Part shown: positions 20,409 to 29,197 of the stretch, one piece after another
How the letters are laid out: the number at the start of each line of letters is the position of its first letter
How positions within the stretch are numbered: position 1 is the first letter of the stretch
Origin: G963422445 sp963422445
Lineage (GTDB): Bacteria > Pseudomonadota > Alphaproteobacteria > Thalassobaculales > Thalassobaculaceae
NCBI GenBank assembly: GCA_963422445.2
Contig: OY729512.2
Span: 2,852,001 to 2,916,000 of the forward strand
Direction: 5' to 3'
Length of the DNA: 64,000 nucleotides
Notes under the pieces: generated by a model
The model's input: the letters and a program-made list of their open reading frames with translations, nothing else
Told to the model about the DNA's origin: nothing
Database searches by the model: none
Program-made: the position numbers and the translations under genes

Positions 20409-20897
20409 AGGTGATTGAGCGGCGGTTGCGCGGCCACTTCGATAGTTTGTGGGACGACATCGAATTCATCGGGATGCCCAAGACGCGCGACGATGCAAAG
20501 ACGCTAGCCAGTCTCGATGCCTTCCGTTTTGAGCGCTGGGCCGCATCGCTGGTGGACGGCATGGAAGCGAACAAGCGTCAGCGCGGCGACGGCGGCATTG
20601 ACGGGCGTCTTGGGCATCCCCATCCGCAAGGGACGGTTCATCGATATCGTCTCACAAGTGAAGGGCGGCGGAACCGGCCCCGGCGACGTCCAGGCGTTCA
20701 ACGGCGCGCGCCAACAGGCCGGGGCCGATCTCGGCATGTTTACATGCTTTGAAGATCGCGTTACGCATGGGATGCGCGATGCAGCTGCGAGCGCGGGCCG
20801 GTTCATGGATGTTCCGACGGTGCAATTGTACACCATCGAGGACTATTTCGAGGGGAGAAAGCCGTCGATTCCCTCGGCAGCATAGCAGCAGAAGGAG

Positions 20898-21059
20898 ATG
20901 ACGATGACCAAGCGCTATCCCGATATCGAGCCGGTCCCCGACACGCCGGAGAATATCGCGCGCTTGATCATGCAGGGGCCGCCCAAGAAGAAATGGGACT
21001 TCCAGAAACCGGCTCAGCCTGAATCAGCGCAACCTCTTGACCCGGCAGAGGTTGGGTAA
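20898..21059 (+). CDS. Small hypothetical protein, last gene of Tn-h
   Basis: 53 residues, starting MTMTKRYPDIEPVPDTP and ending PLDPAEVG. A GAAGGAG site sits just before ATG 20898, which leaves ATG 20904 better spaced. It starts 12 bp after the methyltransferase stop. Its stop codon TAA (21057-21059) lies inside the right terminal repeat of Tn-h, so the coding region is fitted to the element end. No known domain; hydrophilic, Pro-rich. Its position suggests a partner of the methyltransferase-nuclease, but nothing shows what it does. Confidence 0.55.
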   Translation: MTMTKRYPDIEPVPDTPENIARLIMQGPPKKKWDFQKPAQPESAQPLDPAEVG

Positions 21060-21076
21060 ACTGGTATATAAACCCC

Positions 21077-22388
21077 GAACTTTTCCCTGCGTTGGCCGAG
21101 GTGGTCGGTCCTCTCCTGGAGACGCACAAGCGTTTCGTGACAGCTCTCGATCTCGTCAAGGTGGAGGGCTTCGTCGATGAGGTGTGGACCGGTCCGGGTC
21201 GGCCCCGGGAGGATCGCCGGGCGCTGACCCGTGGCTTCATCGCCAAGGCGGTGTGGGGTCTGCCGACGACCCGCCACCTGATCGACAGGCTCAAGGTGGA
21301 CCCGACGTTGCGCCGGCTGTGCGGCTGGTCGCGTGTCTCGGAGATCCCGCGTGAAGCGACGTTTTCGCGGGCGTTTGCCGAATGGTCGCAGTCCCGTCTT
21401 CCGGAGAGGATGCACGCGGCTCTGGTTGCAGAGACACTGGGCGACGCGCTCATCGGCCACGTGTCGAGGGACCCGACGGCCATCGAGGCCCGGGAGACGC
21501 CGGCCCCGAAGCCGAAGGCCGGGACGCCGAACCGCAAGCGCGGCCGGCCCCGCAAGGGCGAGGAGAGGACGAAGGAGCCTGGGCGTCTCGAACGGCAAGC
21601 GAACGGGATGGATCTCGATGAGATGCTCGACGCGCTGCCGAAGGTCTGCGATCACGGGGCAAAGAAGACTGCCAAGGGGGTCATGGAGGCTTGGCGCGGT
21701 TACAAGCTGCATATCGACACAGCAGACTGCGGGGTGCCGCTGAGTACCGTCCTCACCGCGGCATCCGTCCATGACAGCCAGGTCGCGATCCCGCTGGCGA
21801 TGATGACCGCCGGGCGTGTGACCAATCTCTACGATCTCATGGACGCGGCCTATGATGCCAAGGAGATCTACCAGATGAGCGAACGGCTTGGCCATGTGCC
21901 GATCATCGATGTCAATCCGCGCCGGGACAAGGACCTCAAGGAGGAGCGAGACCGGGAGGCCCGGGCCCGGCGTGCAATAGGCCATGTCGATCCCGAGACC
22001 GTGCGGTTCCGGATCCGGTTCGGTGTCGAGAGGACCAACGCCCGCCTCAAGGATGAGTGTGGCGGGCGCCATGTCCGCGTCCGTGGATATTCCAAGGTCG
22101 CCTGCCATCTCATGTTCGGCATCCTGGCCCTGGCGGCTGACCCGTTGATACGTCTCGCCGCCCCATAGCGCGGCTCCGACAACGCATGCCGACCCTTCAC
22201 GGCCCTCTCGAAGAGAGTGGCCCGGAGAGGCGTGTCCCGATGTCCACAAAGGTCCCTGTTTGGTCTCATCATCTCTGATGAGACACCGCGAATCCATGGA
22301 TTCCGACCTCCAGGTGCAGAGGTGACCGGGATCAACCGACCGATCCGGCCTCACCGGACCCTGGGGACAGGAATTTTGCAAGAGGTTC
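21077..22388 (+). pseudogene. ISa copy 4, 5'-truncated transposase
   Basis: The first base after the Tn-h end continues as the ISa transposase from about codon 20 (LFPALAEVVGPLLETHKRF). From there the frame is open to 22168, with SRDPTAIEARETP, LYDLMDAAYDA and VERTNARLKDECG all present, and the right end of ISa is at 22388. Only the 5' end and promoter are missing. This is the least damaged catalytic part among the six copies. Confidence 0.85.
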
Positions 22389-22963
22389 GACGGTTCAGAC
22401 TTATTTCCACGCGTGGTCCCGGTCGGGGATCCTGGAGTAGGTTTGCGCCCGTTTTACGACTCTCGAGCGACTCCGGTCGGGGCGTAGTGCGGACCCGACG
22501 CGACCATGATCGACAATCGAAGCGGGCAGCGAGGAATGCGGCGACGATGCCGGCAACACGCTTGCGGCCCAGGTCCATCCGGCGCATATCCAGGACCGGG
22601 ATGGCGCACTTCCCTTATTGCTGGCGTTGCAGGCCGGTCAGAACACGGTGCAGATCGTGTTTGCCGACGGCGCCTATGGCGGCAACAATCTGGCAAGCGA
22701 GCTCAAGGAAGCGAATTGCCTGGTCACTGTGGAGGTCATCGGAAAACCCAGGGATACCAAGGGGTTCGTCGTCATGTCCCGGCGCTGGGTGGTCGAACGC
22801 ACCTTCGGATGGCTGCGCCGCTGTCGGTGCCTCTCCAGAGATTTCGAGCGATCCATCACCAGCTTCCTCGCCTGGCTCCTGCTGGCTCTGATCCGTGTTC
22901 TCATACGCCGTCTCGGACGCATGCAAGTCACTGTCACTAATTGATATCATTATGATTTAGATA
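22389..22963 (+). pseudogene. ISc copy 2, 5'-truncated remnant
   Basis: Same IS5-type transposase remnant as at 6130, joined to ISa at a slightly different point. Blocks VHPAHIQDRDG, FADGAYGGNNLA, RWVVERTFGWLRRC and LGRMQVTVTN are readable. The W codon mutated in copy 1 is intact here, but the 5' part is broken. It ends at TCATTATGATTTAGATACT. Confidence 0.75.
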
Positions 22964-23094
22964 CTTAGGCTCGGGCCGACGCGAAGATGATAGCGTTGGC
23001 GGTAGCAAGGCCGCGCCTGCGGCAATCCGTGAGGTGGCTCCGGTTCGTTGGACAGCCTAGCGGCTGATTTAAGGTGTCTTCCGGTTGTGGTTTA

Positions 23095-23236
23095 GGCCGC
23101 CAGTATCCTTTTGAATCGATCTTCTTGTTGTTGCTGCTGCGCCTGTGGAGATGTGGGCAAGGCGCTTAGCGGCTTGCCCACATCTCCACAGGCATCCCGT
23201 CCCGCCGAGCGCCGAGTGAGGCCTCTCGGCGTTGTA
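23095..23236 (-). pseudogene. ISi OrfB, 3' end (split gene, part 3 of 3)
   Basis: Encodes the C-terminal tail YNAERPHSALGG...QQQQQEDRFKRILAA of an IS3-type integrase. The YNxxRPHSALGG motif joins exactly to HDWMGFYN encoded at 25790 onward when the cassette is removed. The tail contains a long palindrome (23141-23193). Confidence 0.8.
23141..23193. repeat. 53-bp palindrome (21-bp perfect arms)
   Basis: Arms 23141-23161 and 23173-23193 are perfect inverse copies around an 11-base centre that pairs further with one mismatch. It lies in the C-terminal coding tail of ISi OrfB, 90-160 bp from the left end of the element. No T run follows on either strand, so it is not a standard terminator. It may help close translation or protect the element from outside transcription (inference). 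Confidence 0.85.
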
Positions 23237-25789
23237 CAACCGAGCGCGAGAGCGCCCATAGGCCCGACACCCGCAGGGTACTTTATCGAAGGCATCCGTG
23301 GGCCGGCCGGCTTGTGCGGGTCGGTAATGTCGTAGAGAAGGCGGGCATCGTTCGCGCGCGATGCGCTCTCGACGGAGCTGTACCGGGCCTCTGGCAGGAA
23401 GTTCCGCTGTGGATGTTCGACCGCGTGGTCTGCGCGGGGACGCGCGTTGAGGAGCGTGGCCAGGTGGATCTCGCCACGCTATCGTCTCTGGCATCGTTCG
23501 TGTCGGATGCGCTGTGTAAGGCTCCCGCGACGTGCGCAGGATGGGTCTGCGATGACTAGGATCGGGGAGAGATCCATGCGAGATCGATACGGGGTGCACC
23601 GCAAGCGCGGGAACGGATCGGATCAGCTCGATCTGTTCGCTCGGGCGGAGAGCAGCGTTCCGGAGGACACGCCGAGATAGTGCGCGCGTCCGGGCCGAAC
23701 ACGCCGGAAGGCGAGCGAGCTGATGGTTCGGCTGATGCTGGACCACGTGCACGATCCCCGCGATCCGGGGGCGGGCGGTGATGATGTCTGCGACGATCGG
23801 GCCGCAGCACCTGCGCCGCAAGGCGATGCTCGATGTCCGGCAATCCTCGCCCCACCAGGTCATGCACAACCGCGAGAGCGGCGCCCTGCAATACGCCATG
23901 ACGGGCCGGCTGCAGGCGTTCGGCGTCTGGCGGATCGAGGTCGTCGGCGCGGACCTGGGCCGGTCTGCGGCGGGCGCGGTCGCCCGCCTGGGCTTCGAGC
24001 GCATGGTGGCAGAGGTCTGTCTTGGCACGGTCGGCGCCGTGGCGGCGCGCGAGGTCTCTCGCTTCGCGCGGAACAGCCGCGACTGGCAGCAGCTGGTCGA
24101 GATGTGCCGCATGGTCGACACGCTGCTGATCGACCAGGACACGGTGTACGCGCCGCGCCAGAGCAACGAGCGCCTCCTGCTCGGGCTGAAGGGTAGCCTC
24201 AACGAGGACGAACACGACCTGCTGCGCCAGCGCTCGCTGTCGGCCCGCTACGAGACGGCGCGGCGCGCTCGTGGTCGGCGCCCCGGTTGGCTTCATCAAG
24301 GAGGGCGACCGGCTGGAGAAGGACCCGAACCGGAGGGTGCAAGAGGCGATCCGACTGGTCTTCGACACGGTCGAGGAGCTGGGCAGCGCGCGCCAGGCGC
24401 TGCTGCGGGTCCACGAGCACGATCTGACGTTGCCGGCGAGGTCGGGCAACGGCGCCATCGTGTGGCGCCGGCCGAGCGACGCCACCCTGCATCGGATGAT
24501 CGTCAACCCGGCCTATGGCGGCGGCTACGCCTATGGCAAGACGAGCGTGGAGCCGGGCTATGATGGGGCACGGGCGCGGCCGAGGATACGGCGCAAGCCG
24601 CGCGCCGCGTGGCTCACGCTGAAGCCCGGCGCGCAGGAGGGCTCTGTCGAGTGGGAACGCGCGGAGGCGATACGCAAGAGGGTCAGCGACACTGTCCCGG
24701 CAAGCCGTCATCACGGCGCGCCGAAGCACGGCGATGCCCTGCGTGCGGGTCTCCTGCGCTGCCGCTGCTGCGGCCGGAAGCTGACGGTTTGCTGTACTGG
24801 ACAGAAGCACAACATCCCGCGCGACAGCTGTCCCCGGGGATGGCTCGACAACGGCGAGCCCCGCTGCATCGCGTTCGGCGAACTGCGGGTCGACGAGGCG
24901 ATCGAGGAGATGCTGCTCCAGGTGGTGGAGCCGGGGGTGGTCGCGGCGGCCGTGGAGGCCGGGGCGCGACAGGCCGAGCGACGCGATCATGCTCGCGAGA
25001 TGCTGGTCCGCGATCTCGAGGCGGCGCGCTGTGCGGCGAACCGCGCCGTCCGCCACTACGATGCCACCGATCCAGCCAATCGCCTGGTGGCGGTCGAGCT
25101 GGAGGCGCGCTGGACCGCCGCGCTCGAGGCGAAGATCGCCGAACACGATGCGAGCGCGCCGCCATGCGCGGAGCTGTCGCCCGCGACGACGGATGCCCGG
25201 CTCAAGAAGCGCATCGTCAGAACCGTAATCCGGGAAGTGGTTGCCAACATTGACGAGGACGCCAGCGAGATCGTGCTGACCGTTCATTGGGCGGGCGGCG
25301 TCCATACCGAACGGCGCGGGCCGCGCAACAGCACCGCGCCCGATATCATCGAAGCCGTCCGCCTGCTGGTCCGCATCGCCGGCGACGATCTGATCGCGGG
25401 GCTTCTGAACCGTAACGGTTTGGTCACCGGCAACGGCAATCGCTGGACACGGGAGCGGGTGACCTCGCTGCGATCACACTACCGGATCCCGGTCCATCGC
25501 CCGGCGCCCGACGGCATTGAGCCCTGGCTCAACTTGACCAAGGCCGCCAGGCTTCTTCACATCACCCCCAAGACACTCAGGCGGGCCGCAAAGAACGGTG
25601 AGATCTACGCCGTCCATCCGCTCGCCGACGGTCCGTGGATCTTCAGCCGGCCGGGTCTCGAAGGCGAAGCGGGAAAACCCTCGTCGAGCGCGCCAGATCA
25701 CACCCAGAACACCCCGCAGGACCGCATCACGATCAACAAAACCTCTTCTCTTCAATGGCATAGACAGATGGGTGTTGTAATGCCGGATT
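23237..25789 (+). mobile_element. Serine-recombinase cassette inserted in ISi OrfB
   Basis: Left junction CGTTGTA|CAACCG and right junction GGATT|GTAGAAG share TTGTA. Dropping the segment rejoins OrfB as HDWMGFYNAERPHSAL in frame. The cassette holds a small frame and a large serine recombinase reading rightward. There are no obvious terminal inverted repeats, as expected for conservative site-specific integration. Boundaries are good to a few bases because of the shared TTGTA. Confidence 0.8.
23314..23559 (+). CDS. Small hypothetical protein before the serine recombinase
   Basis: 81 residues, MRVGNVVEKAGIV to AGWVCDD, with a LWMFDRVVCAG block and a leucine-rich end (VDLATLSSLASFVSDAL). I recall similar small frames upstream of such recombinases, but cannot name the family. 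A role in recombination or its control is only a guess. A longer leader with another start is possible. Confidence 0.45.
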   Translation: MRVGNVVEKAGIVRARCALDGAVPGLWQEVPLWMFDRVVCAGTRVEERGQVDLATLSSLASFVSDALCKAPATCAGWVCDD

Positions 25790-25830
25790 GTAGAAGCCCA
25801 TCCAGTCATGGATCAGGTGCCGGGCCGTGA
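23778..25830 (+). pseudogene. Large serine recombinase, one frameshift
   Basis: The N-terminal resolvase domain has the catalytic Ser in LDVRQSSPHQV, then DLGRSAAGAVARLGFERM and EVSRFARNSRDW. The frame changes near 24265 and resumes with APVGFIKEGDRLEKDP (recombinase domain), a zinc-ribbon-like stretch LLRCRCCGRKLTVCC, a coiled region, and a C-terminal helix-turn-helix (LTKAARLLHITPKTLRRAAKNGEI). The frame has no stop inside the cassette and ends at 25830 in ISi sequence. Total about 680 residues. With the shift it is inactive; one base would restore it. Confidence 0.8.
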
Positions 25831-26325
25831 AGCCGTCGGCGCTCTCGTGCAGGTCGATCATCTGGTGTTTGAGCGAACGCCACAACAGCTCGATAAAAAT
25901 GGTGTCCATGCACCGGCTCCGCCCCTCCATCGAGATGCCGATGCCGGGCGTCTGCAGACGCCCGGTGAAGGCGAAGCTGGTGACCTGGCTGCCCTGGTCG
26001 GTGTTGAAGATCTCCGGCGTGCCGTAGCGATCCAGGGCCTCCTCAAGCGCCTCGACACAGAAGCCTGCGTCCAGCGTGTTCGACAGCCGCCAGGCCAGGA
26101 CGTGCCGGCTTGCCCAGTCCATGATCGCCACCAGATACAGGAAGCCGCGCTGCACCGGGATATCGGTGATGTCGGCGCACCAGACGTGGTTCGACCGCTC
26201 GACCCGCAGGTCCTTGAGCAGACAGGGCCACACCCGGTGCTCGGGATGCGGCACGCTAGTCCGCGGCGCCCGGTTGACCGCCTGAAGACCCAGCAGGCGC
26301 ATCAGACGACCGACCCGGCCGCGGT
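25790..26325 (-). pseudogene. ISi OrfB, catalytic part (split gene, part 2 of 3)
   Basis: Encodes RLMRLLGLQAVNRAPR, then the rve integrase core WCADITDIPVQRGFLYLVAIMD (first Asp), FNTDQGSQVTS (second Asp) and MDTIFIELLWRSLKHQ (Glu), ending HDWMGFYN at the cassette junction. DDE residues all present. Upstream it is cut by ISj. Confidence 0.85.
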
Positions 26326-28674
26326 CTTTCAATAGGACACAGTTTTCAAGGTAATGCCGGTTCTGCATGTTCTGGGCATGCAGATTGGGCTTCGGCATTT
26401 CAGCGCCGGTACGATTGAGTGGCTGAAGGGGGCGTCCGGCGAGACGGGCCGGACGCGCCATTCGCTGGCGCGCGAGTTGTGCGAGCGCGAGAACTGGCGC
26501 AACCCTCGGGGCGTTCCGTGTCTTGCCCAAGCGAGCAAGGCTCTGTCGCGGCTGGCGGACAAGGTGGGCATTTGGTTGCCCGAGGCGCGGGCGATGCCGT
26601 GCCGGACGCCGGGAACGGTGGGCGGCGAGGTCGAGCGGGGCTATCCGGACCTGGAACTGAGGTGCGGGCTGTCGGAGCTTGGGGAGGTCACGCTGGTCCC
26701 GGTCGGCGATGCGGCGGACAAGCGCTCGTGGCGGGAGATGATGGAGAGCCATCATCCGCAGGGGTGGTCGCGAAGGCCGGGTGCGGTGCTGAACTGGTGG
26801 ATCGTTTCGTCGGTTCACGGCCGCCTTGGCGGCATCGGCTTCTGCGCCGCGAGCTGGCATCAGGCGGCCCGCGACGCCTTCATCGGCTGGTCGGCTGCGG
26901 CGCGGGTCGCCAACCTGACGCAGCTGGTCAACCAGCATCGCTTTCTCCTGCTGCCCGGCGTCCGGGTCGACAATCTGGCGTCGCATGTGCTGGCGCTGTC
27001 GACGGCGCGCCTGGCCGGCGACTGGCCGGCGGCGCATGGGGCCGTGCCGTTGGCCGCCTACACTTATGTGGGTCCCGAGCGGCGCGGCACCTGCTACCGC
27101 GCGGCGGGCTGGAAGTGTTGCGCCGAGCGGACCTCGGGGTCTCCGCCGGGGCGCCGCGCGGCGGCGCCGAAATCGGTGTGGATCAAGCCCTTGGCCGAGG
27201 GCTGGCGGGACGCCTTGTGCCGGGAGCCGGCGCCCATCCTCGGCACGACGCCCGAGCCCTGCCGGGTCAAAGGCGCGGACTGGGCCGACTTCGAGTACGG
27301 CCGCAGCTCGCATCCCGACGGCCGCCTGCGCAAGCGGCTGTTGGCGATGGGCCGGGCATGGGAGAATGCCCCCGGTGCGTCCCTGCCCGTGATCTTCCCC
27401 GCAGAGGCGGAGCAGAAGGCCGCCTACCGGCTGCTGTCCAACGACAGGATCAAGATGGACGACATTCTTCAACCCCACCGCGAGGCGACGGTCGAGCGCT
27501 GCCGGCTGGAGCCGGTGGTCCTCGCCATCCAGGACACCACGACGCTGAACTACAACGGCCACCGCAAGACCACGGGCCTGGTGGACCTCGGCGGCGGCGG
27601 CTCGGGAACAAGGGGGATCCTCGCCCATGTCGGGCTTGCGATCAGCGAAACCCGGCGTCCGCTCGGGGTGTTCGAACTCAACGCCACCCAGCGCGACGGC
27701 GCGGACGCGGCCGGCGAGGCCGAGCCGGAGAGCGTGCGCTGGCTGCGCCGGCTCGAGAGCGCCGGGCAGCTCGCGATGGCCTGTCCCGACACCCGCGTGG
27801 TCACGGTCTGCGACCGTGAGGGCGACATATGGGAGATGTTCTGCAAGGCGCGCGAGAGCGGCGACGGGCTGTTGATCCGCTCCGACCGCGGCCGGCAGCG
27901 CCGGGCTGTCGTCGACGGCAAGACACCGGACTTGTGGGACGTCGTGGCGGCGCAGCCGGTGCTGGGGACGAAAACCATCGAACGCCTCCCCTGCGGCGGT
28001 CCCCGCAGACGCCGCAGGCGCAAGGCCCGCCTCGACCTGCGCGCCGCCGGCGTCGAACTCGCGCCGCCGAGGAACAGGGCCAACCAGGCGCCGCTGCCCA
28101 TGCTCGCCGTCTCGGTCCAGGAACCCGACCCGCCGAAGCGCTGCAAGCCGCTCCACTGGCTCTTGCTCACCACCGAGGGCGAGGCCGACATCGACAACGC
28201 CCGGCGCATCGTTGCCTGGTACGAGGCGCGCTGGACCGTCGAGGAATACTTCAGGATCCTCAAGGTCGGCACCCGCGTCGAGGATCGCAGGCTCGACGAC
28301 GCCGACGACCTGCGAAAGTGTCTCGCCTTCGACGGCGTCACCGCATGGCGCGTCATGGACCTCGAACGCCTCGCCCGCGACAAGCCTCACATGCCCGCGC
28401 GCGAGCGCTTCACCGAGCACGAAATCAACGTCCTCTAAGTCTGGCTCAGATACCATCGCATCATCCGCGCCCCGCCCGGCAAGCCTCCCGACATCCGCAC
28501 CGTCGTGGTCGACCTCGCACGCGTCGCAGGCTTCCATACCAGCAAGCAACAGCCCCTCCCCGGAACCGAGAAAATCTGGCAGGCATGGCAGCGATACAAA
28601 GCCGGAATCGACTTCATCAACGCATGGGACAACATCCAATGAACGGAACCTTCTCAGCAGTGGGAGATTGATAG
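26326..28674 (+). mobile_element. ISj (IS4/Tn5-like element, 2349 bp)
   Basis: The ends are CTTTCAATAGG and the inverse of CTATCAATCTC. GGCCGCGG lies next to both ends, consistent with an 8-9 bp target duplication as in the IS4 family. It sits in ISi OrfB, opposite in direction. Only one copy in the window. Confidence 0.75.
26354..28642 (+). pseudogene. DruA-domain (DUF4338) / Tn5-type transposase fusion, one in-frame stop
   Basis: Residues about 10-300 look like the DUF4338 family: GRTRHSLARELCERENWRNP, LGGIGFCAASWHQAARDAFIGW, NQHRFLLLPGVRVDNLASHVL and RRGTCYRAAGWKCC. From about residue 355 it is a Tn5/IS4 transposase: IFPAEAEQKAAYRLLSND, VLAIQDTTTLNYNGH (first Asp), VTVCDREGDIWEMF (second Asp) and YEARWTVEEYFRILK, which fits Y-2-R-3-E-6-K with the catalytic Glu. 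A TAA at 28436-28438 comes after HEINVL, but the same frame continues for another 68 codons (QAWQRYKAGIDFINAWDN) to the TGA at 28640, matching the usual Tn5-type end. So either nonsense mutation or a C-terminally short but perhaps active protein. Confidence 0.8.
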
Positions 28675-28916
28675 GGCCGCGGCCGATGCATACCCCCCTC
28701 GCGGCGCAGATGGCGGACCATCTGGCGAGCCCCATAGAACGGAGACTTCAGGAACAGCGCGTCGATCCGACGCATCAGCGCCAGCGTCCCCTCGCTCTCG
28801 CCCTTCGCCTCGTCGTAGAGCGAGGAGCGCCCGGTCGACAGCAACCGGCATTGCTGGCTCAGCTTCAGCGCCGGATGGCCGCGTACCACCATCACGCGGC
28901 GCTCCGACCGGCTCAT
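28675..28916 (-). pseudogene. ISi OrfB, N-terminal part (split gene, part 1 of 3)
   Basis: Encodes QCRLLSTGRSSLYDEAKG and the HTH_21-like IDALFLKSPFYGARQMVRHLRREGG of IS3-type OrfB. It is cut at 28675 by ISj. The frame overlaps the end of OrfA, as expected for the programmed -1 shift of IS3 elements. Confidence 0.85.
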
Positions 28917-29197
28917 CGACCGGACCCGCGAGATAAAAAATCCCGCTCTACGATCAACTCCCCAATCCTGGCATGGAGTTCGCGGACCTCGCTTTCGTGA
29001 TCCCGGCGATGGCGGTCCACGTCGTTCGTGAACATCTCGCCAAGGCCCTCGATCGCCTGGCGCTTCCAGGCACCGACCTGGTTCGGATGAACCTGATGCT
29101 TCGAGGCGACCTCCTGCAATCTACGCTCGCCACGAAGCGCTTCAAGCGCAACCTTCGCCTTCTGCTCTCCCGAAAATCTCCGGCGTTTGCTGCTCAT
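28913..29197 (-). CDS. ISi OrfA (IS3-family helix-turn-helix protein)
   Basis: 94 residues: KRRRFSGEQKAKVALEALRG, VASKHQVHPNQVGAWKRQAI, then a leucine-zipper-like end ELHARIGELIVERDFL. Start chosen at 29197 behind GGAGGG. A run of six T followed by A on the coding strand near the end, in GGATTTTTTATC, could be the slip site for making OrfAB. Intact, but of no use without OrfB. Confidence 0.85.
   Translation of the reverse strand: MSSKRRRFSGEQKAKVALEALRGERRLQEVASKHQVHPNQVGAWKRQAIEGLGEMFTNDVDRHRRDHESEVRELHARIGELIVERDFLSRGSGR

Larger units (their letters stand above)
15504..20885 (+). pseudogene. Beta-class DNA methyltransferase with Mrr-like C-terminal nuclease domain, in four pieces
   Basis: Pieces at 15504-15869, 17371-17635, 18786-18969 and 20409-20885 join into one protein of about 430 residues when ISa, ISb and ISa are removed at their duplicated targets. 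Order of motifs: YFGDCLDVM, DLIYLDP(P)FNSK (motif IV, one C missing near 15597), HRVLKPTGSIYLHCDP, NEIVWVYG, VWNDIPSLNN, LGYPTQKPLKL, LDPFCGCGTT (motif I). Motif IV before motif I is the beta class (N4-C or N6-A methylation). The C-terminal part FERWAASLVDG...GGIDG...DIVSQVKGGG is a PD-(D/E)xK domain of Mrr type. Further frame changes lie near 15805, in ten G near 17414 and near 20605. Dead gene; as cargo it could have been a self-contained modification-restriction protein (inference). Confidence 0.85.
14472..21076 (+). mobile_element. Tn-h: IS1595-family transposon with DNA methyltransferase cargo
   Basis: The two ends, 14472-14495 and 21053-21076, are inverted copies matching at 23 of 24 positions; both begin GGGG(C/T)TTATATACC. 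Inside, in one direction, lie an IS1595 transposase, a methyltransferase-nuclease gene and a 53-codon frame. Two ISa copies and one ISb copy have since inserted into the cargo; without them the element is about 2.5 kb. The flanking 8 bases (TAAAAAAA side and GAACTTTT side) do not match, so at least one flank was rearranged after insertion: ISe lies on the left, ISa on the right. Confidence 0.8.

Noticed and set aside
23141..23193. Terminator
   Set aside because: Strong stem but no T run on either strand, and it lies inside a coding tail.
23237..25789. Prophage or large integrative element, suggested by the serine recombinase
   Set aside because: The segment is only 2.5 kb, has no phage or conjugation genes, and its removal restores an IS3 transposase.
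26354..27300. A Druantia defence system
   Set aside because: Only the DruA-like domain is present, joined to a transposase. No DruB-E or DruM genes are near.
25733..28735. 1000-codon open frame on the minus strand
   Set aside because: It runs through the antisense of ISj and across two element borders. Only its two ends are real (parts of ISi OrfB); the middle is a shadow of the DruA-transposase gene.
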